A DNA stretch of 64,000 bases, taken from positions 19,639,247 to 19,703,246 of the forward strand of contig NC_134883.1 in assembly GCF_041734735.1 (NCBI RefSeq), read 5' to 3'. The position numbers were made by a program, and so were the translations under genes. Source of the stretch: Babylonia areolata (taxonomy: Eukaryota > Mollusca > Gastropoda > Neogastropoda > Buccinidae). Positions 10,930 to 23,219 of this stretch are shown piece by piece (the stretch's first letter is position 1; each line of letters starts with the position of its first letter). The notes beneath the pieces were generated by a model, which had not been told where the DNA came from, did not search any database, and worked only from the letters and a program-made list of their open reading frames with translations.

Positions 10930-11982
10930 AATTGACAATAGAGGGGTTGTGGGGAGGGAGTTTGCAGAAAGGGAGAGGGTGGAAATGCAAACAGATTTAC
11001 CAGGTGTTTACATGGCATTACTACTGATGTGCAGCTCTCTGCATGAATCACAAGATCCAACAGTCCACCCCACTCCTTGTTCTATTTTTAGGTCAGTCTT
11101 CCTTGCTTCTCTCTTTCCAAAAGGAAGTGACAGGGGTCACCACAGGTAATTTGTTTGCAAGGTTGTGAAATGATGTATGTTGATCTCTGAAGTTGAGTAT
11201 ACAACTATTCATTTCAGCACGTATGGCACATGTCTATGCTTTGTGCTGTTCATGTTTCCATGGGACTTTCCCTTTGTGTGAGACCCCAACTGCTCTTTGT
11301 TAGTCAGCTTCACAGTCCACGTGTTAACTTAATGGGGTTGCTGTCAACCATTTCAGTTTGGTGAAGTGTCTCCTGACTGATCTGTGTCTTTCAAGAAAGG
11401 TTTGTGATAGTGTTAGTGGGTCATCACTGGGTTTGGGTGTTTTGTGTGGAAACAGTGGGCAGGCCACACAATCTGTCCAGGTCATGGGAAGAAAGGTCAC
11501 CAGATAGTTGGCATGCATGGCCAAGTGTTTAGCTCTCTGCACTTTGACTTGTGGTGCTCACACTTTGTTGCTTGATCTTGCCCCCAGTCTGTCACTGAGC
11601 CTGTCACGTCTGAATTTAACTGAGTCAAAAGAAAAGGGCTGTGCAGTGTAGGTGTTGTATCTGTTGTGAACCACTCCTTGTGACACACTGGCCTGTCTGT
11701 GTGACTGCCGCACATTGACAGATTCAAATAGGACTGCAAATGCTTGAGTAGATGTTGAATTTGTCATTAAATGGTGGTGTTTCGTTTCAAAGTGATGTGT
11801 CATTTGTTACAGGTTTTTGCACTTTGTTGTGTTTGTGACATCATGATATTAACAGTCATGATATTGGTTGAATATTTCTGTGGCGCTCTTTCACACTATG
11901 TGCTTCACAAAAACATTTGTGAAAAAGCAAAAGAACACGATAGTACTGAATATACACACAACAGTAAAATCACACAACAGTA
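10930..11982. other. Unassigned single-copy DNA
   Basis: No recognisable coding exon, RNA or mobile element. Frames are short and show no conserved motif. Confidence 0.45.
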
Positions 11983-12030
11983 AATTCACACACACACACA
12001 CACACACACACATGCGTGCCGTGCATTCTC

Positions 12031-12064
<34 letters not shown>

Positions 12065-12065
12065 A
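11983..12065. repeat. (CA)n and (CT)n microsatellites
   Basis: A CA run at about 11984-12012 is followed by a CT run at about 12034-12062. Confidence 0.95.
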
Positions 12066-12364
12066 CAATTCTAGAAGTTGTGCAAACATACTTTATATTT
12101 TGGTACATAGCACTTTATATTCTGGAATACAGGCAGTTTACAAGCAACAAAATCCAGTGATATGCATTCAGGCACAAACACCACCCTGCACCTGCTTGCA
12201 TATGGTCTCTCTGCCCCTACCACCACCACTTCTCCTCCACATAACATACACAGGCATGCACTCATTCACATGCTGGAGCTGGGTAACAGATTGTGATGGA
12301 TGTCATGGAAACAAGCAGTTCAGTTGGCAGCCAGCAGGTCAGGAGGAAAGAGTGTTTTAGCAGT

Positions 12365-12772
<408 letters not shown>

Positions 12773-13044
12773 GGAGCCAAATGAATGTTGTTACAGACTC
12801 ACATTGTTTATACATATGTGAGTACACAAGGTACAGTCAATGTTTCCCACCTGTTACCAGGGCTGTTAGAAGAGAAGAGTGCACAAAGCTTTTGTCACAC
12901 ATCAGTTTTTTATCACTCTCTTCTTGGTAGTGTTTTAGAAGTTTCATGACATATACACCTGGAAGGTTGGGATGTTGCCATTGCTGACTGCCTGTCTGTT
13001 GTGTACTGAATGTGTTCGAGTCATCTTCATCACAATCAAGTGTT

Positions 13045-14640
13045 GTGGAGAGAGAGGGAATGTTCCTGTGGGAAAGACACAGACAGTGTGTTCACAGAGG
13101 GGGAATGTTCCTGTGGGAAAGACACAGACAGTGTGTTCACAGAGAGAGAAGGTTTCTGGGGAAAAGACATAGTGTGTTCACATAGGGGGAATGTTTCTGT
13201 GGGAAAGACAACGACAGTGTGTTCACAGAGGGAGAATATTTCTGTGAGAAAGACAGACAGTGTGTTCACATAGGGGGAATGTTTCTGTGGGAAAGACAAC
13301 GACACTGTGTTCACAGAGGGAGAATGTTTCTGTGGGAAAGACATAGTGTGTTCACAGAGGGGGAATATTTCTGTGGGAAAGACAACGACAGTATGTTCAC
13401 AGAGAGAGGTTTCTGGGGGAAAGACATAGTGTGTTCACAGAGGGGGAATGTTTCTGTGGGAAAGACATAGACAGTGTGTTCACAGAGGGAGAATATTTCT
13501 GTGAGAAAGACATAGACAGTGTGTTCACATAGGGGGAATGTTTCTGTGGGAAAGACAACGACACTGTGTTCACAGAGGGGGAATATTTCTGTGGGAAAGA
13601 CAACGACAGTATGTTCACAGAGGGAGAATGTTTCTGTGGGAAAGACATAGTGTGTTCACAGAGGGAGAATGTTTCTGTGGGAAAGACATAGTGTGTTCAC
13701 AGAGGGGGAATGTTTCTGTGGGAAAGACATAGTGTGTTCACAGAGGGGGAATGTTTCTGTGGGAAAGACAACGACAGTATGTTCACAGAGGGAGAATGTT
13801 TCTGTGGGAAAGACAGACAGTGTGTTCACATAGGGGGAATGTTTCTGTGGGAAAGACAACGACTGTGTTCACAGAGGGAGAATGTTTCTATGAGAAAGAC
13901 ATAGTGTGTTCACAGAGGGAGAATGTTCCTGTGGGAAAGACGACAGTGTTTTCACAGAGGGGGAATGTTTCTGGGGGAAAGACATAGTGTGTTCACATAG
14001 GGGGAATGTTTCTGTGGGAAAGACATAGTGTGTTTACAGAGGGGGAATTTTTCTGTGGGAAAGACATAGTGTGCTCACAGAGGGGGAATGTTTCTGTGAG
14101 AAAGACGACAGTGTGTTCACAGAGGGAGAATGTTTCTGTGAGAAAGACATAGCGTGTTCACAGAGGGAGAATGTTTCTGTGGGAAAGACATAGTGTGTTC
14201 ACAGAGGGGGAATGTTTCTGTGGGAAAGACAACGACAGTGTGTTCACAGAGGGGGAATGTTTCTGTGGGAAAGACAACGACAGTATGTTCACAGAGGGAG
14301 AATGTTTCTGTGGGAAAGACAGACAGTGTGTTCACATAGGGGGAATGTTTCTGTGGGAAAGACAACGACTGTGTTCACAGAGGGAGAATGTTTCTATGAG
14401 AAAGACATAGACAGTGTGTTCACAGAGGGAGAATGTTCCTGTGGGAAAGACGACAGTGTTTTCACAGAGGGGGAATGTTTCTGGGGGAAAGACATAGTGT
14501 GTTCACAGAGGGAGAATGTTTCTGTGGGAAAGACATAGTGTTTTCACAGAGGGAGAATGTTTCTGTGGGAAAGACATAGTGTGTTCACAGAGGGAGAATG
14601 TTTCTGGGGGAAAGACATAGTGTTTTCCTGTGGGGAAAAG
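13045..14640. repeat. 1.6-kb minisatellite, unit 41-46 bp, with higher-order duplication
   Basis: The unit contains GAATGTTTCTGTGGGAAAGA then GTGTGTTCACAGAGGG, about 37 copies. Units carrying ACAACGACAGTATG, CAGACAGTGTG and CTATGAGAAAG variants follow in the same order around 13771-13900 and again around 14277-14405, an offset of 506 bp. A block of units was therefore duplicated as a whole. Confidence 0.9.
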
Positions 14641-14769
14641 ACAGACATTTTTTCAGAGAGAAGAGGAGAAAGAGCAAGTAGTGACTGAGCAAAAAACCAT
14701 GTTACCAACTGGTGGTGTCTGTGTGCAGAGACCAGGGATCAGCACAAGGCAGCAAGTGACAGGTGTGTA

Positions 14770-15080
14770 CAGGTGAAGAGACAGCCACTGTGCCCCACAC
14801 CTACCTGTCCAGGTGTGTGAAGAGACAGCCACTGTGCCCCACACCTACCTGTCCAGGTGTGTGAAGAGACAGCCACTGTGCCCCACACCTACCTGTCCAG
14901 GAGTGTGAAGAGACAGCCACTGTGCCCCACACATACCTGTCCAGGTGTGTGAAGAGACAGCCACTGTGCCCCACACCTACCTGTCCAGGTGTGTGAAGAG
15001 ACAGCCACTGTGCCCCACACCTACCTGTCCAGGTGTGTGAAGAGACAGCCACTGTGCCCCACACCTACCTGTCCAGTTGT
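14770..15080. repeat. 44-bp minisatellite upstream of the membrane-protein gene
   Basis: GAAGAGACAGCCACTGTGCC occurs at 14775, 14819 and 14863, giving a 44-bp period, and the array has about seven near-perfect copies. It ends about 400 bp before the start codon at 15481, so it may lie in the promoter or 5' untranslated region of that gene. Confidence 0.9.
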
Positions 15081-15480
15081 GTGCAGGTGTTGAACAGTAC
15101 AAGGCAGGTGTTGAACAGTACAAGTGGTGCTCTTCATCAGGGCAACCCTGCCAGCTGCCACTTTCCTGGGACTGAGCGCTGCCTGCAGGTGGTGGCAGGG
15201 CATGGTGTGCAGTCAGGATGCCCAGTGAGGGTGTGCCCAGTGGACAGTGAGGTTGATGGTGTAGTGTGCTGGGCAGGACCATCAGTGTGCCACAGTAGCA
15301 CTGCCCTGGTTGTCAAGTGTGCAGACAGGGGGAGGGTTGTGGTGTGGTGTGTGGGACAGCAGAACTGGTTGTCAGCTGTGCAGTCAAGGGGAGGGGTGTG
15401 GTGTGGTGTGGTGTGGTACAGCAGAACTGGTTGTCAGCTGTGCAGTCAAGGGGAGCTCATCGACCACACACCACAGAAAG

Positions 15481-15525
15481 ATGCTGACGCTGCTATCTGC
15501 CCTGCTGCTGCTGTGTGGGGAACAG
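15481..15525 (+). CDS. Exon 1: signal peptide exon
   Basis: ATG at 15481 opens 15 codons ending in GAACAG, with the donor GTCAGT immediately after (phase 0). The hydrophobic LLSALLLLCG core is typical of a secretory signal. The next stop-free codons beyond the donor run into GT-rich and GA-rich repeats, which supports splicing here. Confidence 0.65.
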
Positions 15526-18500
15526 GTCAGTCACTGCTTCTTCCTCTGTGTGTCTGTGTCTGTGAGAGAGAGAGAGAGAGAATGCCTGTGCATGGATGTG
15601 TTTGCATTTGTTGTTGAGACATCAAGAGAAGAGAGAGAGACTCAGAGAGACCTTATGCTTGGTGTGTGTGCATCTGTTGTTGAGACATACATGCTAATGC
15701 GCTTGTGTGTGTGTGTATCCATAGTGCACAGCCTCACTGTCCATAGTGTACAACCTCACTGTCCATAGTGTACAGCCTCACTCTGTCCACTGTATAGCCT
15801 CACTCTGTCCATAGTGTACAGCCTTAGTCCATAGTTACAGTGTACAGCCTCACTCTGTCCATAGTGTACAGCCTCACTCTGTCCATAGTGATAGTGTACA
15901 GCCTCACTGTATAGCCTCACTCTGTCCATAGTGCACAGCCTCACTGTCCATAGTGTACAGCCTCACTGTCCATAGTGCACAGCCTCACTGTTCATAGTGT
16001 ACAGCCTCACTCTGTCTATAGAGTACAGCCTTACTCTGTCCATAGTGTACAGCCTCACTGTACAGCCTCACTCTGTCCATAGTGTACAACCTCACTGTAC
16101 AACCTCACTCTGTCCATAGAGTACAGCCTCACTCTGTCCATAGTGCACAGCCTCACTCTGTCCATAGTGATAGTGTACAGCTTCACTGTATAGCCTCACT
16201 CTGTCCACAGTGTACAGTCTCACTGTACAGCCTCACTCTGTCCATAGTGCACAGCCTTACTCTGTCCGTAGTGTACAGCCTCACTGTACAGCATCACTCT
16301 GTCCATAGAATACAGCCTCCCTCTGTCCATAGTGCACATCCTCACTCTGTCCATAGTGATAGTGTATAGCTTCACTGTATAGCCTCACTCTGTCCATAGT
16401 GTACAGCCTCACTGTACAGCCTCACTCTGTCCATAGAGTACAGTCTTACTGTCCAGCCTGACTGTTCATAATGTACAACCTCACTCTCCAGCATCACTGT
16501 CCATAGTGTACAGCCTCACTCTGTCCATAGTGATAGTGTACAGCATCAATCACTCTGTCCATAATGATAGTGTACAGCCTCACTCTGTCCATAGTGTACA
16601 GCCTCACTTTCCAGCCTGACTGTCAATAGTGTACAGCCTCTATCTGTCCATAGTGTACAGCCTCACTGTCCATAGTGTACACCCTCACACTGTCCATAGT
16701 GTACAGCCTCACTGTCTGTAGTACAGCCTCACTGTCCATAGTGTACAGCCTCCCTATGTCTATAGTGTACAGCCTGCAGCCTCACTGTCCATAGTGCACA
16801 GCCTCACTCTGTTCATAGTGCACAGCCTCTGTTCATAGTGCACAGCCTCACTCTCTCTATAGTGTACAGCCTCCCTCTGTTCATAGTGCACAGCCTCACT
16901 GTTCATAGTGCACAGCCTCACTCTCTATAGTGTTCAGCCTCACTCTGTTCATAGTGTACAGCCTCACTCTGTTGATAGTGTACAGCTTCACTGTTCATAG
17001 TGCACAGCCTTACTCTGTCCATTGTGCACAGCCTCACTCTGTCCATAGTGCACAGCCTGGCACTGTCCATAGTGCACAGCCTCACTGTCCATAGTGTACA
17101 GCCTCACTCTGTTCATAGTGTACAGCCTTACTCTGTCCATAGTGTACAGCCTCACTGTCCATGGCATACAGCCTCACTCTGTCCATAGTGCACAGCCTCA
17201 CTGTCCATAGTGCACAGCCTCACTCTGTTTCCATTGTAGAGCCTCACTGTCCATAGTGCACAGCCTCACTCTGTTTCCATTGTAGAGCGTCACTGTCCAC
17301 AGTGCACAGCCTCACTCTGTTTTCAGTGTAAAGTGCACAGCCTCACTCTGTCCATAATGCATCATTCTGTCCACTGTCAATAGTGTACAGCTTCACTCTG
17401 TCCATAGTGTACAGCCTTACTGTCAATGGTGTACAGCCTCACTCTGACCAGTATTGTAAAGCTTCATACCAGGCCTGTTGCCATGGTTACAGGAGGGGGA
17501 TCAGAGCGGTGTGTGTGACACCCAGGACAGGGATGGCGGTGGCGGGGGTGAGTCGTTTGAGGACAAACTGAACGAGATCATGGAGAACGTGATGCACTCC
17601 AAGATGATGGAGGAGCTGAAGGCCCTGCCCAGTGAGGTCATGGAGGAACTCAAGAACCTGCCTGGCGGTGAGTCACTGGGCCTTTCGGGGGTTGGCATGT
17701 GGGGGTGTTGGGACATGGATGTGTGGGGGTGTTAGGAGATTGATGTTTGAGAGGTGTTGGATGTGTGATCTGTGTTGGGGGGTGTGGGAAATGGGTGTGT
17801 GAGGGGTGTTGGGAAATGGATGTGTGAGGGGTGTTGGGAAATGGATGTGTGAGGGGTGTTGGGAGTATGAGAGGTGTTGGGAAATGGATGTGTGAGGGGT
17901 GTTGGGAAATGGATGTGTGAGGTGTGTTGGGAAATGGATGTGTGAGGGGTGTTGGGAAATGGAGGGGTGTTGGATGTGTGAAGGGTGTTTCGAAATGGAT
18001 ATGGGAAAGGTGTTGGGAAATGGATGTGTGAGGGGTGTTGGATGTGTGAGGGGTGTTGGGAAATGGATGTGTGAGGGGTGTTGGGATGTTGAGAAATGGA
18101 TGTGTGAGGGGTGTTGGAAATGGATGTGTGAGAAATGGATGTGTGAGGGGTGTTGGTAAATGGATGTCTGAGGGGTGTTTGGAAAGGATGTGTGAGGGGG
18201 TGTTGGGAAATGGATGTGTGAGGGGTGTTGTATGTGTGAGAGGTGTTGGGAAATGGATGTGTGAGGTGTGTTGAGAAATGGAGGTGTGAGGGGTGTTGGG
18301 AAATGGAGGTGTGAGGTGTGTTGAGAAATGGAGGTGTGAGGGGTGTTGTATGTGTGACAGGTGTTGGGAAATGGATGTGTGAGGTGTGTTGAGAAATGGA
18401 GGTGTGAGGGGTGTTGGGAAATGGATGTGTGAGGTGTGTTGAGAAATGGATGTGTGAGGGGTGTTGTATGTGTGAGAGGTGTTGGGAAATGGATGTGTGA

Positions 18501-19835
18501 GGGGTGTTGGATGTGTGAGGTGTGTTGAGAAATGGATGTGAGAGGGGTGTTGGGAAATGGATGTGTGAGGGCTGTTGGGAAATGGATGTGTGAGAGGTGT
18601 TTGGAAATGGATGTGTGAGGGGTGTTGGGAAATGGATGTGTGAGGTGTGTTGAGAAATGGAGGTGTGAGGGGTGTTGGGAAATGGAAGTGTGAGGTGTGT
18701 TGAGAAATGGAGGTGTGAGGTGCGTTGAGAAATGGAGATGTGAGGGGTGTTGGGAAATGGAGGTGTGAGGTGTGTTGAGAAATGGAGGTGTGAGGTGTGT
18801 TGAGAAATTGAGGGGTGTTGGGAAATGGAGGTGTGAGGTGTGTTGAGAAATGGAGGTGTGAGGTGTGTTGAGAAATGGAGGTGTGAGGGGTGTTGGGAAA
18901 TGGAGGTGTGAGGGGTGTTTGATGTGTGAGGGGTGTTTGATGTATGAGGGGTGTTTGGAAATGGATGTGTTGATACCCTGACTGGTAGGGGGCTGGGGGG
19001 GAGGTGCCTGACTGCTGTGGGGTGCTATTTAATGATGAGGGGTGCCATGACTGCTGTGGGGTGCTGTGAATGATGAGGGGTACCATGACTGCTTTGGGGT
19101 GCCATGAATGATGAGGGGTGCCATGACTGACTGCTATGGGGTGCTGTGAATGATGAGGGGTACCATGACTGCTTTGGGGTGCCATGAATGATGAGGGGTG
19201 CCATGACTGACTGCTGTGGGGTGCTGTGAATGATGAGGGGTACCATGACTGCTTTGGGGTGCCATGAATGATGAGGGGTGCCATGACTGACTGCTATGGG
19301 GTGCTGTGAATGATGAGGGGTGCCATGACTGCTGTGGGGTGCTGTGAATGATGAGGAGTGCCATGACTGCTGTGGGGTGCCATGAATGATGAGGAGTGCC
19401 ATGAATGATGAGGGGTGCCATGAATGATGAGGAGTGCCATGACTGCTGTGTGCCCCAACACTGCCTGCTGTGTGTGCAGAGCTGCGGGAGTCCCTGTTGC
19501 TTCACGTGGAGCGGCGCAGTCTGGTGGTGGCGGGGGTGGTGGTGGCGGTGGTGGCTGCACTGCTGCTGCTGGGCTGTGTGTGGATCCACTGGTGTCACAC
19601 CGAGCACGGCGAGTACCGCTACATCCCCATCTCCCAGGTGGAGGAGTTCCTCCGCTACCAGAACCTTGCCTCCTCCACCTCCTCCTCCCACCACCACCAT
19701 GGCCACCGCCACCGCCACAAACACCATGGCCAGCATCACTCGTCCCATGGGCACCGAGGCAAGGACAGGTCTGACAGCAGCCAGCTGACCCATCGCAGGA
19801 CGGACCACAACCATATAGCCAACGGTGGACAGTGA
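15481..19835 (+). CDS. Predicted single-pass membrane protein, 3 coding exons, 191 aa
   Basis: Exons 15481-15525, 17493-17667 and 19480-19835 join with agreeing phases (0, then 1) and consensus splice sites. Exon 1 encodes a signal peptide (MLTLLSALLLLCGEQ). Exon 2 encodes an acidic ectodomain with a Gly run (about residues 30-34) and a repeated MEELKxLPxE motif suggesting amphipathic helices. Exon 3 encodes a membrane helix (about residues 87-108, LVVAGVVVAVVAALLLLG), a juxtamembrane HWCHTEHGEYRYIPISQVEE segment and a histidine-rich stretch (about 144-164) before the stop at 19833. Topology is predicted as type I, with the His-rich tail in the cytoplasm. I do not recognise the family. The His-rich tail could bind metal, but this is speculation. 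The exons are GC-rich and contrast with the minisatellite introns. An upstream non-coding exon cannot be excluded. Confidence 0.7.
15526..17492. repeat. Intron 1, mostly a 24-26-bp minisatellite (15720-17450)
   Basis: The unit is CAGCCTCACTCTGTCCATAG plus TGTA or TGCA, about 65 copies over 1.7 kb, strongly diverged with many truncated units. It fills almost the whole intron between the donor at 15526 and the acceptor at 17491-17492 (TGGTTACAG). Numerous YAG triplets occur in the units but none has a clear advantage over the terminal acceptor. Confidence 0.85.
17493..17667 (+). CDS. Exon 2: ectodomain exon
   Basis: It starts after TTACAG and ends before GTGAGT at 17668, 175 nt, phase 0 to phase 1. 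It encodes 58 residues: Asp/Gly-rich first, then helical MEELKALPSEV and MEELKNLPGE repeats. Both splice sites are strong. Confidence 0.7.
17668..19479. repeat. Intron 2, two minisatellites (17745-18975 and 19010-19450)
   Basis: The first array has a unit of about 25 bp (GGGTGTTGGGAAATGGATGT plus GTGAG), about 48 copies. The second has a unit of about 38 bp containing GAATGATGAGGGGTGCCATG and GACTGCTGTGGGGTGC, about 11 copies, nearly perfect. Together they occupy over 90% of the intron. Long minus-strand frames across them are artefacts. Confidence 0.88.
19480..19835 (+). CDS. Exon 3: membrane helix and His-rich tail
   Basis: It begins after TGTGTGCAG, and with one base from exon 2 restores GAG CTG. 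It encodes 118 residues, including about 22 uninterrupted hydrophobic residues and a tail with many His codons (CAC/CAT), ending in NHIANGGQ and TGA. Confidence 0.72.
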
Positions 19836-20864
19836 GGGGGTGGCTGTCTTGTCTTGGGGGGTGGGCCTCCACTGTGCCTGTAGGGTTTTTCACTGTCTTG
19901 TTCAACCATTGCCTTGGTTTTCTTTCCTTTGTTTTGAACAGAAAGTTCTTCCATACTGCTCTTGATGGTGGCCTGATGAGGTGGTGGTGGTGGTGTGGAG
20001 AGGAGTGACTGCATCAGGGTACATGTGCACCACAGCATGTTGCTGTCTGTGTGTGTCATGGTTTTCCTGTGTGCTCTGGCCAGGATTATTTGTATACACT
20101 GGGTGTGACCAGTGCAGGCCTTGTAACTTCTTGCTATCAAATGAGATACAAGGTTTCCATGTGTGACCCTTGTATAATGATGGATGATGTAACATACATT
20201 TTGTTTCTGTACCACACATTGAGAGAGATATATTATGTGCTTTATACATATAGAAACATGTATATGTATGTTGAGGCAACAGACACAAATCTAGAATCAA
20301 ATAGCAATGTATACCCCTAAAAAAGGCTTTGGTATTGTTGTGTATTTGAGAGCTAGTTTTGGCCTTTTACCATTGTGGTAGGTGATGGTAATTTACAATG
20401 ACCAGGAATGTGGGCATTCCTTTTGATTGTAAACTGCAGGTTTGGGGCTTTGTGCTGATATGTGAGAGAGCCTGTTTTGGTAGTCTTGGCCGTCTTGTTG
20501 CCAGTGACTGTGTTGTGCAACAGAGAGAACTGTGCCAGAGGTGGACTGATGTCTATTCGTTGCCAGTGACTGTGTTGTGCAACAGAGAACTGTCATCACC
20601 ACAGCACAACACACACACACATTGTTCTGGTGGAGACCTCACAGGTTTCTGTGAACAGTCCAGCCTGGCTGTCATGCTTTGTTTTTTAGTTGGTTTCTGT
20701 TTGATTTGATTTGATTTGATTGATTTACTCCTTTGTTTGTTGTTTGCAGAATGTTTTGTGGAAGGGTGTTTGATGTTTTTACCATTCCTTTCTTTGTGAC
20801 TGGGTAGTGTGGAGGGAAGACAAGGTGAAGGAAAACAAACTGCTAACAATCAAAAACAAACACC
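19836..20864 (+). other. 3' flank of the membrane-protein gene, probable 3' UTR
   Basis: This is unique sequence after the stop. I found no AATAAA before the LINE relic that begins near 20865, so the transcript end is not placed. A 30-bp near-duplicate (GTTGCCAGTGACTGTGTTGT) occurs around 20508 and 20559. Confidence 0.35.
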
Positions 20865-22119
20865 AACCACCTGAACAAAGTGCGAAATGCGGGCCTTCAG
20901 CTGATCACTGGAGAACTGAAGACTATCCCGATCCAGGCAATGGAGAACGACACAAACCTACAGCCCTTGGAAGAATGACGGGAAGAGAAGGTTTACATTC
21001 ACAGTGAGAAGCTGCTGCGCATGCCAGACCACCCTGTGCACTCCAGCATCAAGAACCCCACCAAGAACAGGATTAAAAGACAGAGTTTTAACCATCTCTC
21101 AAAATCCCTCCACCAGAAAAATGCAGACTTGCTACCTACAGACCAGGAAGAAGTGGAATTGCTGCCTGTTTTTGAGGAGCCAGACATCCCCCTGGAAGGA
21201 GTCTCGATTGTCACAAACGTCCCAGGAATAGAAAGTAAGGAAAACCAAGCTCCATATGTCGTGAAGGCTGTGGCACAACAGATGATTGATGGAAATTACC
21301 ATCCCAGTGTGTGGACACATGTCTTTACTGATGGGTCCTCAGACGGAGCAGTAAACAACGGAGGAGCAGGAGTTTTCATCCAACACACAATTGGAAAACT
21401 CACACAAGAAACATTTCCCACTGGAAAAATCTCCTCCAACTACAGAGCAGAAACAAGTGCTGCCCTCCATGCAGCAAAAAGCCTTGCTGAATCAGCCAGA
21501 CCACCACCCAAGATCATCTTCTCGACTTATTGCAAATCTCTGCTAGAAGCACTGCAAAACAAACTGACCAACAGCAAGTGTCTGTACAAAAGACCCTAAC
21601 TGACCTCTCACAAGTGTCTACCATCACAATGCAATGGATTCCATCCCACTGCGGGATCACTGGGAATGAAAAAGCTGATGCTCTGTCAAAAGTGTGAAGT
21701 AAAATGGAGCAGTTCAGTCACCCAGTGACGTACAGAGAGGCAAAACCATTATCCACAGCCAGTACCGAAGGAAGAGACAGCCGAATGCTGACAGATAGGG
21801 ACAGATGTGATTCAGCAACTCCAGTAACACCAGGAAACAATCCTCCTCAGACTTTGTACAGGCCACTGCAGGCTTTTGAGTCATCTGAGCTGAATGAAAA
21901 ATCTCACACAGATGAATGTCCTGTGGCACAGGAACACAAACCCCAGAACATATTCTCCAACATTGCCCCACTTATGGGGATCAGTGGCGCCAGACCTGGC
22001 CCGAGGGAGTGAAGCTACAGGCACAGCTTTGGGGTGACCGGACTGACCTGGAGAAAACCTTGGGCTTCGTCAGGGTGATGACAACAATATCAAACGCTGA
22101 AGAAGAAGATGACTGTTGA
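20865..22119 (+). pseudogene. LINE relic with RNase H domain (I/Jockey-type 3' end)
   Basis: The start reads NAGLQLITGELKTIPIQAME, typical of the region between RT and RNase H. RNase H follows: FTDGSSDGAVNNGGAGVFI (about 21325-21380), NYRAETSAALHAAKSL (Glu motif), STYCKSLLEAL (the second Asp motif is changed to Tyr), then after a frameshift TMQWIPSHCGITGNEKADAL (21625-21690). The C-terminus has CGTGTQTPEHILQHC and WPEGVKLQAQLWG, ending at a stop near 22119. There are at least three frame breaks. The RT domain is absent, a usual 5' truncation. Confidence 0.8.
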
Positions 22120-22139
22120 CAGCAGCTAGACCCACTCTG

Positions 22140-23010
22140 TGGTCAGTGTTCTCCTCTTGTTAATCTAACAGCAAACAGGTCTACATCCATCAAATCCTCC
22201 CCCATTGTTAATCTAACAACACACAGATCTACATCCATCAAATCCTCTCCCATTGTTAATCTAACAGCACACGGGTCTATATCCATCAAATCCTCCCCCA
22301 TTGTTAATCTAACAACACACACAGGTCTGCATCCATCAAATCCTCCCCCATTGTTAATCTAACAACACACAGGTCTGCATCCATCAAATCCTCCCCCATT
22401 GTTAATCTAACAACACACAGATCTACATCCATCAAATCCTCTCCCATTGTTAATCTAACAACACACTCAGGTCTACATCCATCAAATCCTGCCCCATTTT
22501 TAATCTAACAACACACTCAGGTCTACATCCATCAAATCCTCCCCCATTGTTAATCTAACAACATACACAGGTCTACATCCATCAAATCCTCCCCCATTGT
22601 TAATCTAACAACACACTCAGGTCTACATCCATCAAATCCTCCCCCATTGTTAATCTAACAACATACACAGGTCTACATCCATCAAATCCTCCCCCATTGT
22701 TAATCTAACAACACACTCAGGTCTACATCCATCAAATCCTCCCCAATTGTTAGTCTAACAACATACACAGGTCTACATCCATCAAATCCTCCCCCATTGT
22801 TAATCTAACAACATACAGGTCTGCATCCATCAAATCCTCCCCCATTGTTAATCTAACAACCAACAGGTCTACATCCATCAAATCCTCCCCCATTGTTAAT
22901 CTAACAACATACACAGGTCTACATCCATCAAATCCTCCCCCATTGTTAATCTAACAACATACACAGGTCTACATCCATCAAATCCTCCCCCATTGTTAAT
23001 CTTACAATAC
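22140..23010. repeat. 48-52-bp minisatellite
   Basis: The unit contains ACATCCATCAAATCCTCCCC then CATTGTTAATCTAACAAC, about 17 copies, with variants ACACAC, ACACTCAG and ATACACAG. It starts directly after the LINE relic. Copies are close to identical, so expansion or homogenisation is recent. Confidence 0.9.
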
Positions 23011-23219
23011 AAAGAGGACCCATATCCAAAGTAGTCTCCCCTACTTTCTTTGCTTCACCCTGTAAAATAAAAATCACCTGAACTACAGAGAAGGAGGGGC
23101 AGCTTCCTTTGAAATGTGATGTATTTCTGCTTTTCTAGTAAAAACAAGAAAGAAAAGAAAACAAAAAAGTAAAGCATTTGTGATATGTTGTTTATTTCAC
23201 TGTTTCACAGGTTTGTATG

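Noticed and set aside
17650-19284. 544-codon minus-strand frame with HTSISQHPSH-type repeats
   Set aside because: It is the reverse strand of the intron 2 minisatellites and overlaps a spliced plus-strand gene.
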